Positions 54,242 to 62,287 of a stretch of DNA of 64,000 nucleotides are shown here, piece by piece. The DNA is from Jeotgalibacillus sp. S-D1. Lineage in GTDB: Bacteria; Bacillota; Bacilli; Bacillales; Jeotgalibacillaceae. A program made the translations under genes and the position numbers. The DNA lies in the NCBI RefSeq assembly GCF_004358665.1, contig NZ_SMZR01000002.1, positions 186,001-250,000 of the forward strand. The letters are read 5' to 3'. Below the pieces are notes generated by a model, which was not told where the DNA came from, ran no database searches, and saw nothing but the letters and a program-made list of their open reading frames with translations. How positions within the stretch are numbered: position 1 is the first letter of the stretch; every line of letters begins with the position of its first letter.

Positions 54242-54946
54242 TTACGGACCTTTTCGCTCCTGCAGGACATGACTTTCCAACAGTTCCTCTTCCACAAAAT
54301 TTAAATGTTCTTTCATTAAACGATGCGCATGAACTGACTCTTTATTTTTGATTGCTTCATAAATTTGCTGATGCTGCTGTTGAATTTTATCAACCGTTGA
54401 TGAATTTTGCTGAATATAATGATGAAAATCCATCATCGATTTTTTAGTGGCATCAGAAATGAATTGCATAAATTGAATTAATATTTCATTCCCAGTTGAT
54501 CGCGCCATCGCTAAATGGAAGTGCAAATCAGACTCCCAATTATTTACTGACTGCTTTAAAAGGCATTCCTCCATCTTTTGAAGATCTTCCATTGAACGAT
54601 GGATAGCTGCTTTTTCAGCGATGCCGGTTTCTAAAATCTTACGAACCTGAAATAGCTCAATAATGTCCTTTGAGCTCGGCAGCATTAATCGCTGATTAAA
54701 CAGCTTCGACGGGTCAAACTCAGAAATATAGGTTCCTTCTCCCTGTTTAACGTGGACAATTCCCCTTCCGCTTAACGTCGTGATCGCATCGCGGACTGCT
54801 GAACGGCCGACACCCAGACTCTCACAGAGCTCGCGAACAGACGGCAGCTTTTCACCAGGCTCAAACGCCCCCTTTTCAATTAATCTCTCAATTTCTTCTG
54901 CTACCATTTCAGAAACTTTCTTCGTTGAAATCTTTTCTATAATCAC
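54242..54946 (-). CDS. GntR/FadR-family transcriptional regulator of the glycolate operon
   Basis: The N-terminal winged helix reads SEMVAEEIERLIEKGAFEPGEKLPSVRELCESLGVGRSAVRDAI (recognised in blocks). The C-terminal FCD domain (RKILETGIAEKAA, FHLAMARSTGNEILIQFM, HAHRLMKEHL) carries the metal/ligand-binding His and Asp residues. FadR-type members respond to carboxylates such as lactate or glycolate. I chose the GTG at 54946, five bases after a GGTGGGGG site, over the upstream GTG at 54958, which lies in that site. It is the first gene of the operon and a near-perfect inverted repeat sits just upstream. Confidence 0.88.
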   Translation of the reverse strand: MIIEKISTKKVSEMVAEEIERLIEKGAFEPGEKLPSVRELCESLGVGRSAVRDAITTLSGRGIVHVKQGEGTYISEFDPSKLFNQRLMLPSSKDIIELFQVRKILETGIAEKAAIHRSMEDLQKMEECLLKQSVNNWESDLHFHLAMARSTGNEILIQFMQFISDATKKSMMDFHHYIQQNSSTVDKIQQQHQQIYEAIKNKESVHAHRLMKEHLNFVEEELLESHVLQERKGP

Positions 54947-54967
54947 GTTGACCCCCACCTGCCCTTT

Positions 54968-54986
54968 TCAGACATCACATATCTGA
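54968..54986. promoter_or_regulatory. Inverted repeat, candidate GntR operator
   Basis: TCAGACATCACATATCTGA is symmetric in 7 of 9 arm positions and sits 21 bp upstream of the regulator start. FadR-type regulators bind such palindromes; autoregulation of the whole glc operon is the likely use. Confidence 0.55.
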
Positions 54987-55108
54987 CAAGTTCTATCTTT
55001 CCCCTATTAAAACACCAATTTTTACTAATTTCAACCTGTTTTTTAAATTTAATGAATTATTAATTAATTTACTAACTCGTTAAAAAGGTCTGTCTATAAT
55101 TGTACACC

Positions 55109-55175
55109 GTTGATTGGAGCTGAAGTGGGCTCACCCCCGCCCCGCGGAAAGCGAACGCCTTCAGCGGAAATCAAC
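55109..55175 (+). repeat. Dispersed palindromic repeat, internally deleted copy
   Basis: It shares GTTGATTGGAGCTGAAG at the left end. The right half is almost base-for-base that of the copy at 45550 (CCGCCCCGCGGAAAGCGAAC, then the CTTCAGCGGAAATCAAC end), with the left-centre missing. The rest of 54947-55242 has only the operator and a terminator. Confidence 0.7.
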
Positions 55176-55200
55176 ACCTATATTTAACAAAGCAAATTTT

Positions 55201-55233
55201 ATAAAAAATAGCCGCACCCTAAATCGGATGCAG
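55201..55233 (-). terminator. Terminator of the coiled-coil membrane protein gene
   Basis: GCTGCATCC/GGGTGCGGC pair with G-U wobbles around a 6-base loop and run into TATTTTTTAT on the minus strand. Confidence 0.7.
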
Positions 55234-55242
55234 CTTGAGGGG

Positions 55243-55884
55243 CTACCGGGGAATAAACTGTATACTTAAATCATGGTTAATCTCGATTTCATCGCCCTTT
55301 TTTAATTGAATGTTTTTAAAGGTATCAATGTAATCGTCACTGTCTGTTCCAAACATTTCATTTACTTTTAGGGCATCAGGAGATTGTACAATAAAATTTC
55401 CATTTCCCTCAACAGCGATTGCATGGTATAAGCCTGGTTTTAAGTCGCGGCCCACTTGATAGTATCCTGCTGAATAGATTAATTTTTTCTGGTTATTCAG
55501 CTGTTCTTTTTTTTGGGCTGCTTTAGCCGCTTTTTGTTCTTTTTTCTGCTGTCTTTCTAGTTTCTCTGCTTTTAAAGCAGCCTCAGCCAGTTTGTTTTCC
55601 TGCTGCTTCTTTGTTAACTCAAACCACGGCTTAGCTCGTTGTAACTTTTGAGCCATTTTCCTTTTTCTGTCATGCAGAGCCGTATTCTCATTGGATATTC
55701 TATCAACCTTCCCTGTCAAAAACTCAATCTCAGACTGCAATTCCGCTTTCTCCGAATTTGCTTTATCCAGCTCCATTTGAAGCATAACGATAAAATATCC
55801 AGCTACAAACACAATAATAGCGGTAACCAGGAATGTACTAATGGATAACCAATGCCTTCTAACTAAATCTGACGCCCTTTTCAT
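55243..55884 (-). CDS. Membrane-anchored coiled-coil protein with C-terminal beta domain
   Basis: The 213-residue protein has a single N-terminal membrane span (about 15-36) and a coiled coil (about 36-130) rich in Glu, Lys and Ala (KLERQQKKEQKAAKAAQKKE). A C-terminal domain follows, beginning SAGYYQVGRDLKPGLYHA and including GNFIVQSPD and LKKGDEIEINHD. This small beta domain (G-x-Y-x-VGxDIxxGxY) recurs in Firmicute surface proteins of unknown use. The topology suggests the domain is displayed outside. It is not part of the glc or scr operons and ends in its own terminator. Confidence 0.75.
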   Translation of the reverse strand: MKRASDLVRRHWLSISTFLVTAIIVFVAGYFIVMLQMELDKANSEKAELQSEIEFLTGKVDRISNENTALHDRKRKMAQKLQRAKPWFELTKKQQENKLAEAALKAEKLERQQKKEQKAAKAAQKKEQLNNQKKLIYSAGYYQVGRDLKPGLYHAIAVEGNGNFIVQSPDALKVNEMFGTDSDDYIDTFKNIQLKKGDEIEINHDLSIQFIPR

Positions 55885-56064
55885 TCATCTCTTCCCTTCC
55901 ATTTTTGCACGATCCCCCCTTTTTTCGGGGGGTAACCATAAAGTTTATGCGAAAAAAGAGGAAAGTGTGACTAACCTGATAGAGTCTTAAGCTTTTAGTT
56001 AAATAGACATTTCGAAGAATTTACCCTAAAATATGTGGTAGATTACGTGAGGAAGGTGCGATAA

Positions 56065-57051
56065 ATGACTACCATTAATGATATTGCAAAAATGGCGAAT
56101 GTTTCCCGCACAACCGTTTCCCGTGTTTTAAATAACGGGTATGCCAGTGAAGATGTTCGAAAAAGAATTATGAGAGTTGTAGAAGAAACCGGCTATATTC
56201 CTAGTCTTTCTGCTAAATCATTACGCACAAAGAAATCCGGGGTTATCGGGGTTATACTTCCGAAAATCAGCACGGAAACAGCCAGCCGGGTAGTGAGCGG
56301 CATCAATGAAGTTGTCGCGAAAAAAGATTTTCAGATTCTGCTGACGGATACTGAGTTGGATAAACAAAAGGAAATTGACTATATCAGGCTTTTGCAAAGC
56401 CGCCATGTAGATGGAATTATCCTGCTCGCCACCAATGTAAATAAGCAGCTGACCGATACGATCGAGGCTGCCGGACTTCCCTTTATTTCTCTGGGGCAGG
56501 ATCTGCCAGGAGTCACATCCATTGTTTATGATGACTATCATGCTGCTTCAGATGTAATAAATATGCTGGTAAGTCATAACCATCAAAAAATAGCTTTTAT
56601 TGGTGTTGGAGAAGAAGATCCATCTGTTGGAAAGCTTCGTCGGATGGGCTATTTAGATACATTGACTAAATACAACCTGTCGATAAAAGAAGAATGGATG
56701 GCAGAAGGGGATTTCAGCATCGAATCCGGATATGAATGCGCAAAAAAAATAATTAAAAATAGCGAAGGAGAACTGCCATCTGCTATTTTTGCAGTGACAG
56801 ACCGCATGGCGATAGGTGCCATGGAGTACTTGCGGGAGCAGGGATTTAACATACCTGATGATATAGCTGTTGCCGGCATTGGGGCGTCTACCATGTCTAA
56901 ACACATCAGCCCTTCTCTTACAACTGTAGATTATTTTAACAAGGAAGCCGGAGAAAAAGCAGCACAGCTCCTGCTTGCTCAAATGAAAAAGAAAAAGGAA
57001 AAAGAAAAATTCATACAAACATATAGACTGATTATAAGAGATAGTGTATAG
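56065..57051 (+). CDS. scrR: LacI-family repressor of the sucrose genes
   Basis: The 328-residue regulator begins MTTINDIAKMANVSRTTVSR, the LacI-type helix-turn-helix with the hinge helix at SAKSLRTKKS. A periplasmic-binding-like effector domain follows (VIGVILPKIS, DGIILLAT, HQKIAFIGV, PDDIAVAGIG). Context with the sucrose phosphotransferase and hydrolase makes it ScrR, responding to a phosphorylated sugar. Three copies of its probable operator lie between this gene and scrA. AAGGTG precedes the ATG. Confidence 0.9.
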   Translation: MTTINDIAKMANVSRTTVSRVLNNGYASEDVRKRIMRVVEETGYIPSLSAKSLRTKKSGVIGVILPKISTETASRVVSGINEVVAKKDFQILLTDTELDKQKEIDYIRLLQSRHVDGIILLATNVNKQLTDTIEAAGLPFISLGQDLPGVTSIVYDDYHAASDVINMLVSHNHQKIAFIGVGEEDPSVGKLRRMGYLDTLTKYNLSIKEEWMAEGDFSIESGYECAKKIIKNSEGELPSAIFAVTDRMAIGAMEYLREQGFNIPDDIAVAGIGASTMSKHISPSLTTVDYFNKEAGEKAAQLLLAQMKKKKEKEKFIQTYRLIIRDSV

Positions 57052-57070
57052 TACTAATCAACAAAGGTTA

Positions 57071-57220
57071 TGTAATCGATTCCACACATAATCTTTTCTT
57101 TTTTTAACAGTTGATAAGAGCGCTTTCATTTTTTATTTAATGATTGCGGAATCGATTACACAAAAAATGACTGCTTTAAGCAGTATTTATATTTTTATTA
57201 TATATGGAATCGATTACACA
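57071..57220. promoter_or_regulatory. Triple ScrR operator and scrA promoter region
   Basis: Three near-identical sites share the core GGAATCGATTAC: 57071-57086 (inverted orientation), 57145-57162 and 57206-57220. A candidate promoter, TTAAGC then TATATA at 17-bp spacing, lies between the last two, with the third site over the expected transcript start. The spacing of the outer sites (about 135 bp) would allow DNA looping. Confidence 0.75.
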
Positions 57221-57248
57221 ACCATAGATTAAGAGGAGGGAATTGCGA

Positions 57249-58649
57249 ATGGCTACTTATGAAGAAATAGCTAAGCAGATTGTACAGGCGATTGGAGGCG
57301 AAGAAAATATTCAGTCCATCGCCCATTGTGCCACCCGGCTGCGAGTGATGGTGCATGATCGTGAAAAGGTGGATACAGAAGCAATTGAAAACATAGAAAA
57401 AGTGAAAGGTGCTTTTTATAATTCCGGCCAGTATCAGATCATTTTTGGGACAGGCACTGTCAATCGGGTATTTGAAGCGGTTGAGGGACTGGGGATTCAA
57501 GGCAGTTCAAAATCAGATATTAAAAAAGAATCCGCTAAGCAGGGAACGGCCTTCCAGCGTGCAATTCGAGTATTTGGAGACGTGTTCGTGCCTATCATTC
57601 CTGTTCTGGTTGCTACAGGACTTTTCATGGGACTACGTGGGCTGTTATTACAAGAAGCCGTTTTGGGATGGTTCGGTTTAACACCTGACAGCGTCCCGGA
57701 GAATTTGGTTCTATTCACACAGGTACTGACTGACACGGCATTTGCCTTCCTCCCTGCGCTGGTTGCATGGTCAGCATTCAGGGTATTTGGAGGAACACCG
57801 ATTATTGGTCTTGTTCTGGGACTTATGCTGGTATCCCCTTCTCTGCCAAATGCATGGGCAGTTGCTGAAGGGGCAGCTGATCCAATTTATTTCTTTGATT
57901 TCATTCCGATTGTCGGCTATCAGGGGTCGGTTCTGCCAGCGTTTTTTGCCGGACTAGTCGGAGCCAAGCTTGAGAAGCTTCTGCGCAGAAAAATTCCAGA
58001 GGCACTGGATTTAATCCTGACTCCATTCTTAGTATTACTCGTGATGATTACATTATCGCTGTTTGTTTTAGGCCCAATTCTACACACTGCTGAAAATGGC
58101 ATTTTTACAGCAATGCTGTACTTGCTGGACCTGCCGTTTGGCTTAAGTGGATTGATTATCGGTTTTACCAACCAAATTATTGTTATCACAGGGATTCACC
58201 ATATTTTTAACTTCTTAGAAATTCAACTTCTTGAGAACCTGGGATTCAACCCGTTTAACCCGATTATCACAGGAGCTATCGCAGCTCAAGGCGGTGCTGC
58301 ACTGGCTGTGGCTGTAAAAACAAGCTCAAAGAAATTGAAAGCATTAGCTTATCCATCGGCATTATCTGCTTTTCTTGGCATTACAGAGCCGGCGATCTTC
58401 GGGGTTAACCTGCGCTATATGAAGCCATTCGTTATGGGATTGATCGGCGGAGGAGCTGCAGGCTTTCTTGCTTCAATTCTTAACCTTAAGGCTACCGGAA
58501 TGGCAATCACCGTAATCCCGGGAACCTTGTTATACCTGAACGAACAAATCTTCAGCTATATCCTGGTAAATGTTGTTGCCGTCGGTGTTGCTTTTGCATT
58601 AACCTACCTGTTCGGCTTCAATGATAAAATGCTTGATCAGAATAAGTAA
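57249..58649 (+). CDS. scrA: Sucrose-specific phosphotransferase EIIBC component
   Basis: This membrane transporter phosphorylates sucrose on entry. The 466 residues comprise an EIIB domain (residues 1-90) with the phosphocysteine in SIAHCATRLRV. An EIIC domain of about ten spans follows (FGDVFVPIIPVLVATGLFMG, GSVLPAFFAGLVGAKLEK, ITGIHHIFNFLEIQLL, LGITEPAIFGVNLRYM). No EIIA domain is present, so a separate EIIA (often glucose type) must supply phosphate. The ATG at 57249 has AGGAGGG eight bases upstream; a TTG two codons earlier is too close to it. Confidence 0.94.
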   Translation: MATYEEIAKQIVQAIGGEENIQSIAHCATRLRVMVHDREKVDTEAIENIEKVKGAFYNSGQYQIIFGTGTVNRVFEAVEGLGIQGSSKSDIKKESAKQGTAFQRAIRVFGDVFVPIIPVLVATGLFMGLRGLLLQEAVLGWFGLTPDSVPENLVLFTQVLTDTAFAFLPALVAWSAFRVFGGTPIIGLVLGLMLVSPSLPNAWAVAEGAADPIYFFDFIPIVGYQGSVLPAFFAGLVGAKLEKLLRRKIPEALDLILTPFLVLLVMITLSLFVLGPILHTAENGIFTAMLYLLDLPFGLSGLIIGFTNQIIVITGIHHIFNFLEIQLLENLGFNPFNPIITGAIAAQGGAALAVAVKTSSKKLKALAYPSALSAFLGITEPAIFGVNLRYMKPFVMGLIGGGAAGFLASILNLKATGMAITVIPGTLLYLNEQIFSYILVNVVAVGVAFALTYLFGFNDKMLDQNK

Positions 58650-58653
58650 ACTA

Positions 58654-58690
58654 AAAAGAGACCCGGAGTAATTGCTGGGTCTCCTTTTAT
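58654..58690 (+). terminator. Intercistronic terminator between scrA and scrB
   Basis: GAGACCC/GGGTCTC with a 12-base loop is followed by CTTTTATTAT. It may lower scrB relative to scrA or mark a separate scrB promoter. Confidence 0.7.
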
Positions 58691-58773
58691 TATAGGTTTT
58701 GTTAAATACAGCTGCTGAGTTCCGCAGAAGGGAACCGGTTTTCATTGAGTTTTATTATAAAGGAGATTGTGAT

Positions 58774-60225
58774 ATGAACCGTAACGAAGAATTAAAACAA
58801 CAAGCCTATTCAGCTGTAAAAAAGCAATCCAGCACCGTCCGCTTGGATCCCTATTTTCCCGCCTACCATTTGGCTCCTCCTGCCGGATTGTTAAATGATC
58901 CAAATGGATGGATTCAATGGAAGGGCATCTATCACCTGTTTTTTCAGTGGATGCCCTTTGACACAGCTCATGGCGCTAAGTTCTGGGGCCATTTCAGCTC
59001 AGAAAATCTGACAGACTGGACCTTGGAGCCAATCGCTTTAACCCCAAGCGACTGGTTTGATAAAAACGGCTGTTACTCAGGAAGCGCAATCGGATCAGAC
59101 GATAAATTAACACTGTTCTATACGGGAAATGTTAAAAATGAGCAAAACCAGCGAGAAAGCTATCAGTGTGTGGCCGAAAGTACTGATGGAAGAACATTTG
59201 AGAAAAAAGGAGTGAAAGTTGAACTCCCAGAAGGGTTTACGGCTCATTTTAGAGACCCAAAAGTATGGCAGCACAAGGATAACTGGTATATGGTCATCGG
59301 AGCCCAAACAAAAGAAGAGACGGGTTCTGTTGCATTTTTAGAATCAAATGATTTGGAAAAATGGACTTACAGGGGAATCTTAAGTCACGCAAATCAGGAG
59401 CCCTTCCATGATTTTGGCTACATGTGGGAATGTCCTGATTTATTTGAACTCGGCGGAAAAGACATTCTATTATTCTCACCTCAAGGGATTGCCTCTGATG
59501 GAATTCAGTATAACAACGAATATCAGTCCGGCTACGCAATCGGCAAATTAAACTACGATTCTGCTCAATTTACACATGAAGACTTTGTCGAACTGGACCG
59601 CGGGTTTGAGTTTTATGCGCCGCAGACAACGCTGGATGACAAAGGGCGCCGGATCTTAGTTGGATGGATGGGCGTCCCGGATCAGAATGAATTTAAGCAG
59701 CCAACCGTAAAGGAAGGCTGGCTGCACCAAATGACATTGCCCCGGGAGTTAAAATTGATCGATGGAACCATTTTTCAGATTCCTTTAGAGGAAATGAAAG
59801 AGCTTCGCACAACACAGACCATTAAAGAATCTGGCAAGCAACAGCATACAGCCTCCATTTCCCGGGCATCTGAGGTTCAAGTGGATGGGAAGATTCAAAA
59901 ACTAACTCTCTTTGACAATATGACGCTGCAGTTTAACGAGCAAAGCAAACTGCTGACGCTAGAAAGACCAAGTTATGCTGACGGCCAGACCGAGCGCAGA
60001 AGCTGCCTCCTCCCAAACGGCCTTTACAGCCTCCAGCTGTTTATAGACCATTCATCGGTTGAGATTTTTGTTAATCAAGGAGAAGCAGTATTTACATCCA
60101 GAATGTTTGCAGATGAAGGAGTTTCTACTCTTTTTGCAGAAGGATACGAAGAACTTCAAATCACCGCATGGACACTGCGCAATGATGCCGTTAATATGAA
60201 AAATGAATATTCAGCAGAAGGGTAA
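58774..60225 (+). CDS. scrB: Sucrose-6-phosphate hydrolase (GH32)
   Basis: ScrB splits sucrose-6-phosphate made by ScrA into glucose-6-phosphate and fructose. The 483-residue GH32 enzyme has YHLAPPAGLLNDPNGW with the nucleophilic Asp near residue 40, FFQWMPF, FRDPKVW with the transition-state Asp, and MWECPDLFELGG with the acid/base Glu. A C-terminal beta domain is present. The ATG at 58774 has AAAGGAG at good spacing. The frame is open upstream to 58699, but that part overlaps the intercistronic terminator region and looks non-coding. Confidence 0.95.
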   Translation: MNRNEELKQQAYSAVKKQSSTVRLDPYFPAYHLAPPAGLLNDPNGWIQWKGIYHLFFQWMPFDTAHGAKFWGHFSSENLTDWTLEPIALTPSDWFDKNGCYSGSAIGSDDKLTLFYTGNVKNEQNQRESYQCVAESTDGRTFEKKGVKVELPEGFTAHFRDPKVWQHKDNWYMVIGAQTKEETGSVAFLESNDLEKWTYRGILSHANQEPFHDFGYMWECPDLFELGGKDILLFSPQGIASDGIQYNNEYQSGYAIGKLNYDSAQFTHEDFVELDRGFEFYAPQTTLDDKGRRILVGWMGVPDQNEFKQPTVKEGWLHQMTLPRELKLIDGTIFQIPLEEMKELRTTQTIKESGKQQHTASISRASEVQVDGKIQKLTLFDNMTLQFNEQSKLLTLERPSYADGQTERRSCLLPNGLYSLQLFIDHSSVEIFVNQGEAVFTSRMFADEGVSTLFAEGYEELQITAWTLRNDAVNMKNEYSAEG

Positions 60226-60236
60226 GGAATAAGTAT

Positions 60237-60273
60237 AAAGAGGTTGATATAAATGTGTTTCTGCCTCTTTTAA
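60237..60273 (+). terminator. Terminator of scrB
   Basis: AAAGAGG/CCTCTTT arms around a 20-base loop with a short T-run follow the scrB stop by 12 bp. Confidence 0.5.
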
Positions 60274-60275
60274 CC

Positions 60276-60399
60276 GGTTCACTGCGCTTCAGGTGGACGC
60301 TTTCCGCAGGGACGGCGCTGAGCCCTCCTTAGGCTTCGCCTTGCGGGGTCTCAGCTTGCCGTCAAATCCTGCAGGAGTCGCCACCTTCCGCTCCGTTCA
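60276..60399 (-). repeat. Dispersed palindromic repeat, long copy, reverse orientation
   Basis: On the minus strand it reads GAACGGAGCGGAAGGTGGCG at the left and GCGGAAAGCGTCC toward the right end, with GCTGAGACCCCGCAAGGCG in the middle. It is one of two copies in the 624-bp gene-free stretch 60226-60849. Confidence 0.7.
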
Positions 60400-60565
60400 C
60401 CTCATCGTGCGATTAGGACAGACACAATTTTAATGATTTATGAAATTAAGTCCCAACCTCTTTTTTGTAAAATATAAATGCTTATGAACATTTTTTAAAA
60501 CTCCTCATTTAATGATTAAGCGATATGTAAAAGAGGCAGAAACATAACTCATAAATGACAAAAGG

Positions 60566-60604
60566 AATGTGTTCATGAAATTTATTCATGAACACATTTT
60601 TTAT
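60566..60604 (+). terminator. Bidirectional-looking terminator in the scrB-ureD gap
   Basis: A 14-bp perfect stem (AATGTGTTCATGAA with its complement) and a 5-base loop run into TTTTTTA on the plus strand and CCTTTTG on the minus. It may end both the sucrose and urease transcripts. Confidence 0.8.
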
Positions 60605-60655
60605 TTGCGCAGAATCATTTTCATTATTTTCACTACTCTATAACAGTTGAACGTC

Positions 60656-60786
60656 GGTTCATTGGAGCGGAAGGCGGCGACTCCTGCGTGATACAGCGGG
60701 AAGGGTGAGACTCAATGATGCGGCAGCATCAGGTAGGCTCACCTCCCGCCACGCGGAAAGCGTCCGTCTGCAGCGGAAATGAACCG
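60656..60786 (+). repeat. Dispersed palindromic repeat, long copy
   Basis: It begins GGTTCATTGGAGCGGAAGGC, has GCGACTCCTGCG and AGCGGGAAGGGTGAGAC in the left half and CGCGGAAAGCGTCCG on the right, and ends GCGGAAATGAACC. The two ends are near-complementary. Confidence 0.75.
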
Positions 60787-60849
60787 GCCTTTTTTAGAAG
60801 AATAGCCCGTATCTCCATTTTAGTTCAGACACTTTTACCAACTCACCTC

Positions 60850-61662
60850 TTATTTCCTCCATCGCATAAGAGGAAATCGGGGAAATTCCCCATGGAGACG
60901 CTTCTCCACTTCAGCAAATAAATCTTCGATTGAACCTGAATCACCCGCAAGGGCCCTGACACAGAATCCGGAAACCGGGAGCTGTGAAACTCCAATTTTC
61001 ACTTCATCTGATTCACCTAATTCCCTTTGCAAAACCTCGATGAAGTCAGCAGTAATCTGGGGTGAAACCAATAAAAGCGTACCCATATGTGTATGTTCCT
61101 CCATTAAAAGCGGAGCAGAAAGCGGTGAACTGCCGGGCTGAAACAGGAAGCGGTCTTTCACTGCAAGCCTGCCGTTAATAAAAACACTCACATCGCTTCT
61201 GATTTCTTCATACGGAAAAAGTCTCTCGTCCCCCGACCAGCCGGGCGTTACAATGTCGCTGTAAAGCAGATGCGCAGTTTCAGCCATATCGAACTGAATT
61301 TTTTGATGATAGCAGCCGTCTTCATATACAATCAACGGATCCTGCCGCAACAGCAGGCAGGAGTCTGGCCCCAGTTCGGCTTGAAAGGACTGAGAGGCTT
61401 TTCCGCCAGGCGTTTTATATACTTTGGTTGAAGCCTGGGTCGTCAGTGCTAGAGTCGATCCTTCATCCAGCCTGACAGCTGTTTCATAGCGGTCTCCTTT
61501 CACATAGCCCCCGCCCACATGAATCATATACATTAATGGGGTTGTCTTTTGATACACCGGACGGGTCGTTTTTAAAACGCCATTAAAAAACTGATCCCGG
61601 ATCACCGTTTTCAAACCTGAGCGTTCTGCTTGAATTTTCAGTACCCCGTATTCTTCAGCCAT
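60850..61662 (-). CDS. ureD: Urease accessory protein UreD
   Basis: UreD (UreH) is the scaffold that binds apo-urease and recruits UreF and UreG for nickel delivery. The 270-residue protein shows [20 protein letters not shown] near residue 40, [17 protein letters not shown] near 75, [16 protein letters not shown] and [12 protein letters not shown] near 137. It is the last gene of the minus-strand urease operon and overlaps ureG by 8 bp. No terminator stands directly behind it; the hairpin at 60566 is the first strong one. Confidence 0.94.
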   Translation of the reverse strand: MAEEYGVLKIQAERSGLKTVIRDQFFNGVLKTTRPVYQKTTPLMYMIHVGGGYVKGDRYETAVRLDEGSTLALTTQASTKVYKTPGGKASQSFQAELGPDSCLLLRQDPLIVYEDGCYHQKIQFDMAETAHLLYSDIVTPGWSGDERLFPYEEIRSDVSVFINGRLAVKDRFLFQPGSSPLSAPLLMEEHTHMGTLLLVSPQITADFIEVLQRELGESDEVKIGVSQLPVSGFCVRALAGDSGSIEDLFAEVEKRLHGEFPRFPLMRWRK

Positions 61663-62272
61663 TCAATCCAATCAAGAAAGCCTCAGACTTAATCCAGCTG
61701 ACGACCTCATCGACCCCTTCTTCTGTTTTTAAATTTGTAAAGAAAAAGGGTTTTTGCCCCCGGGCAGCAAGCGTATCCCGCTCCATCACACTCAGGTCTG
61801 CCCCGACATGCGGAGCAAGATCCGTTTTGTTGATCACAAACAAATCAGATTTGATCATCCCTTGCCCCCCTTTACGGGGAATTTTCTCCCCTTGAGCAAC
61901 ATCAATAATGTAAATAGAAAAATCCACTAGCTCAGGACTGAACGTCGCGGCAAGATTATCACCGCCGCTTTCCACAAAAATCAAATCCAGGCCTTCGTGC
62001 TTTTCCATTAACTCGTCAATTGCAGCAAAATTCATGGAAGCATCTTCACGAATAGCCGTGTGAGGACACCCTCCGGTTTCCACACCGATGATACGGTCCT
62101 CAGGTAAGATGCCATTTTCGATTAAAAAACGGGCATCTTCTTTTGTATAAATATCGTTAGTTATAACCGCCATGGACAGCTCGTCCTGCAAAGCACGGGT
62201 CAGCCTGTCGACCAACAGCGTTTTACCAGCTCCAACCGGACCGCCCACACCAATTTTAATCGGATCTTTCAT
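61655..62272 (-). CDS. ureG: Urease accessory GTPase UreG
   Basis: UreG is a SIMIBI GTPase that carries nickel to the urease active site. The 205 residues show the P-loop [48 protein letters not shown] with the nickel-binding Cys-Pro-His, [17 protein letters not shown] and the guanine-specificity motif [12 protein letters not shown]. Length equals the family norm. GGAGGAG precedes the ATG. Confidence 0.97.
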   Translation of the reverse strand: MKDPIKIGVGGPVGAGKTLLVDRLTRALQDELSMAVITNDIYTKEDARFLIENGILPEDRIIGVETGGCPHTAIREDASMNFAAIDELMEKHEGLDLIFVESGGDNLAATFSPELVDFSIYIIDVAQGEKIPRKGGQGMIKSDLFVINKTDLAPHVGADLSVMERDTLAARGQKPFFFTNLKTEEGVDEVVSWIKSEAFLIGLNG

Positions 62273-62287
62273 CTTGCAACTCCTCCT

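Noticed and set aside
57110-57132. TGATAAGAGCGCTTTCATT as a cre site before scrA
   Set aside because: Two fixed consensus positions fail, unlike the perfect site at 45379.
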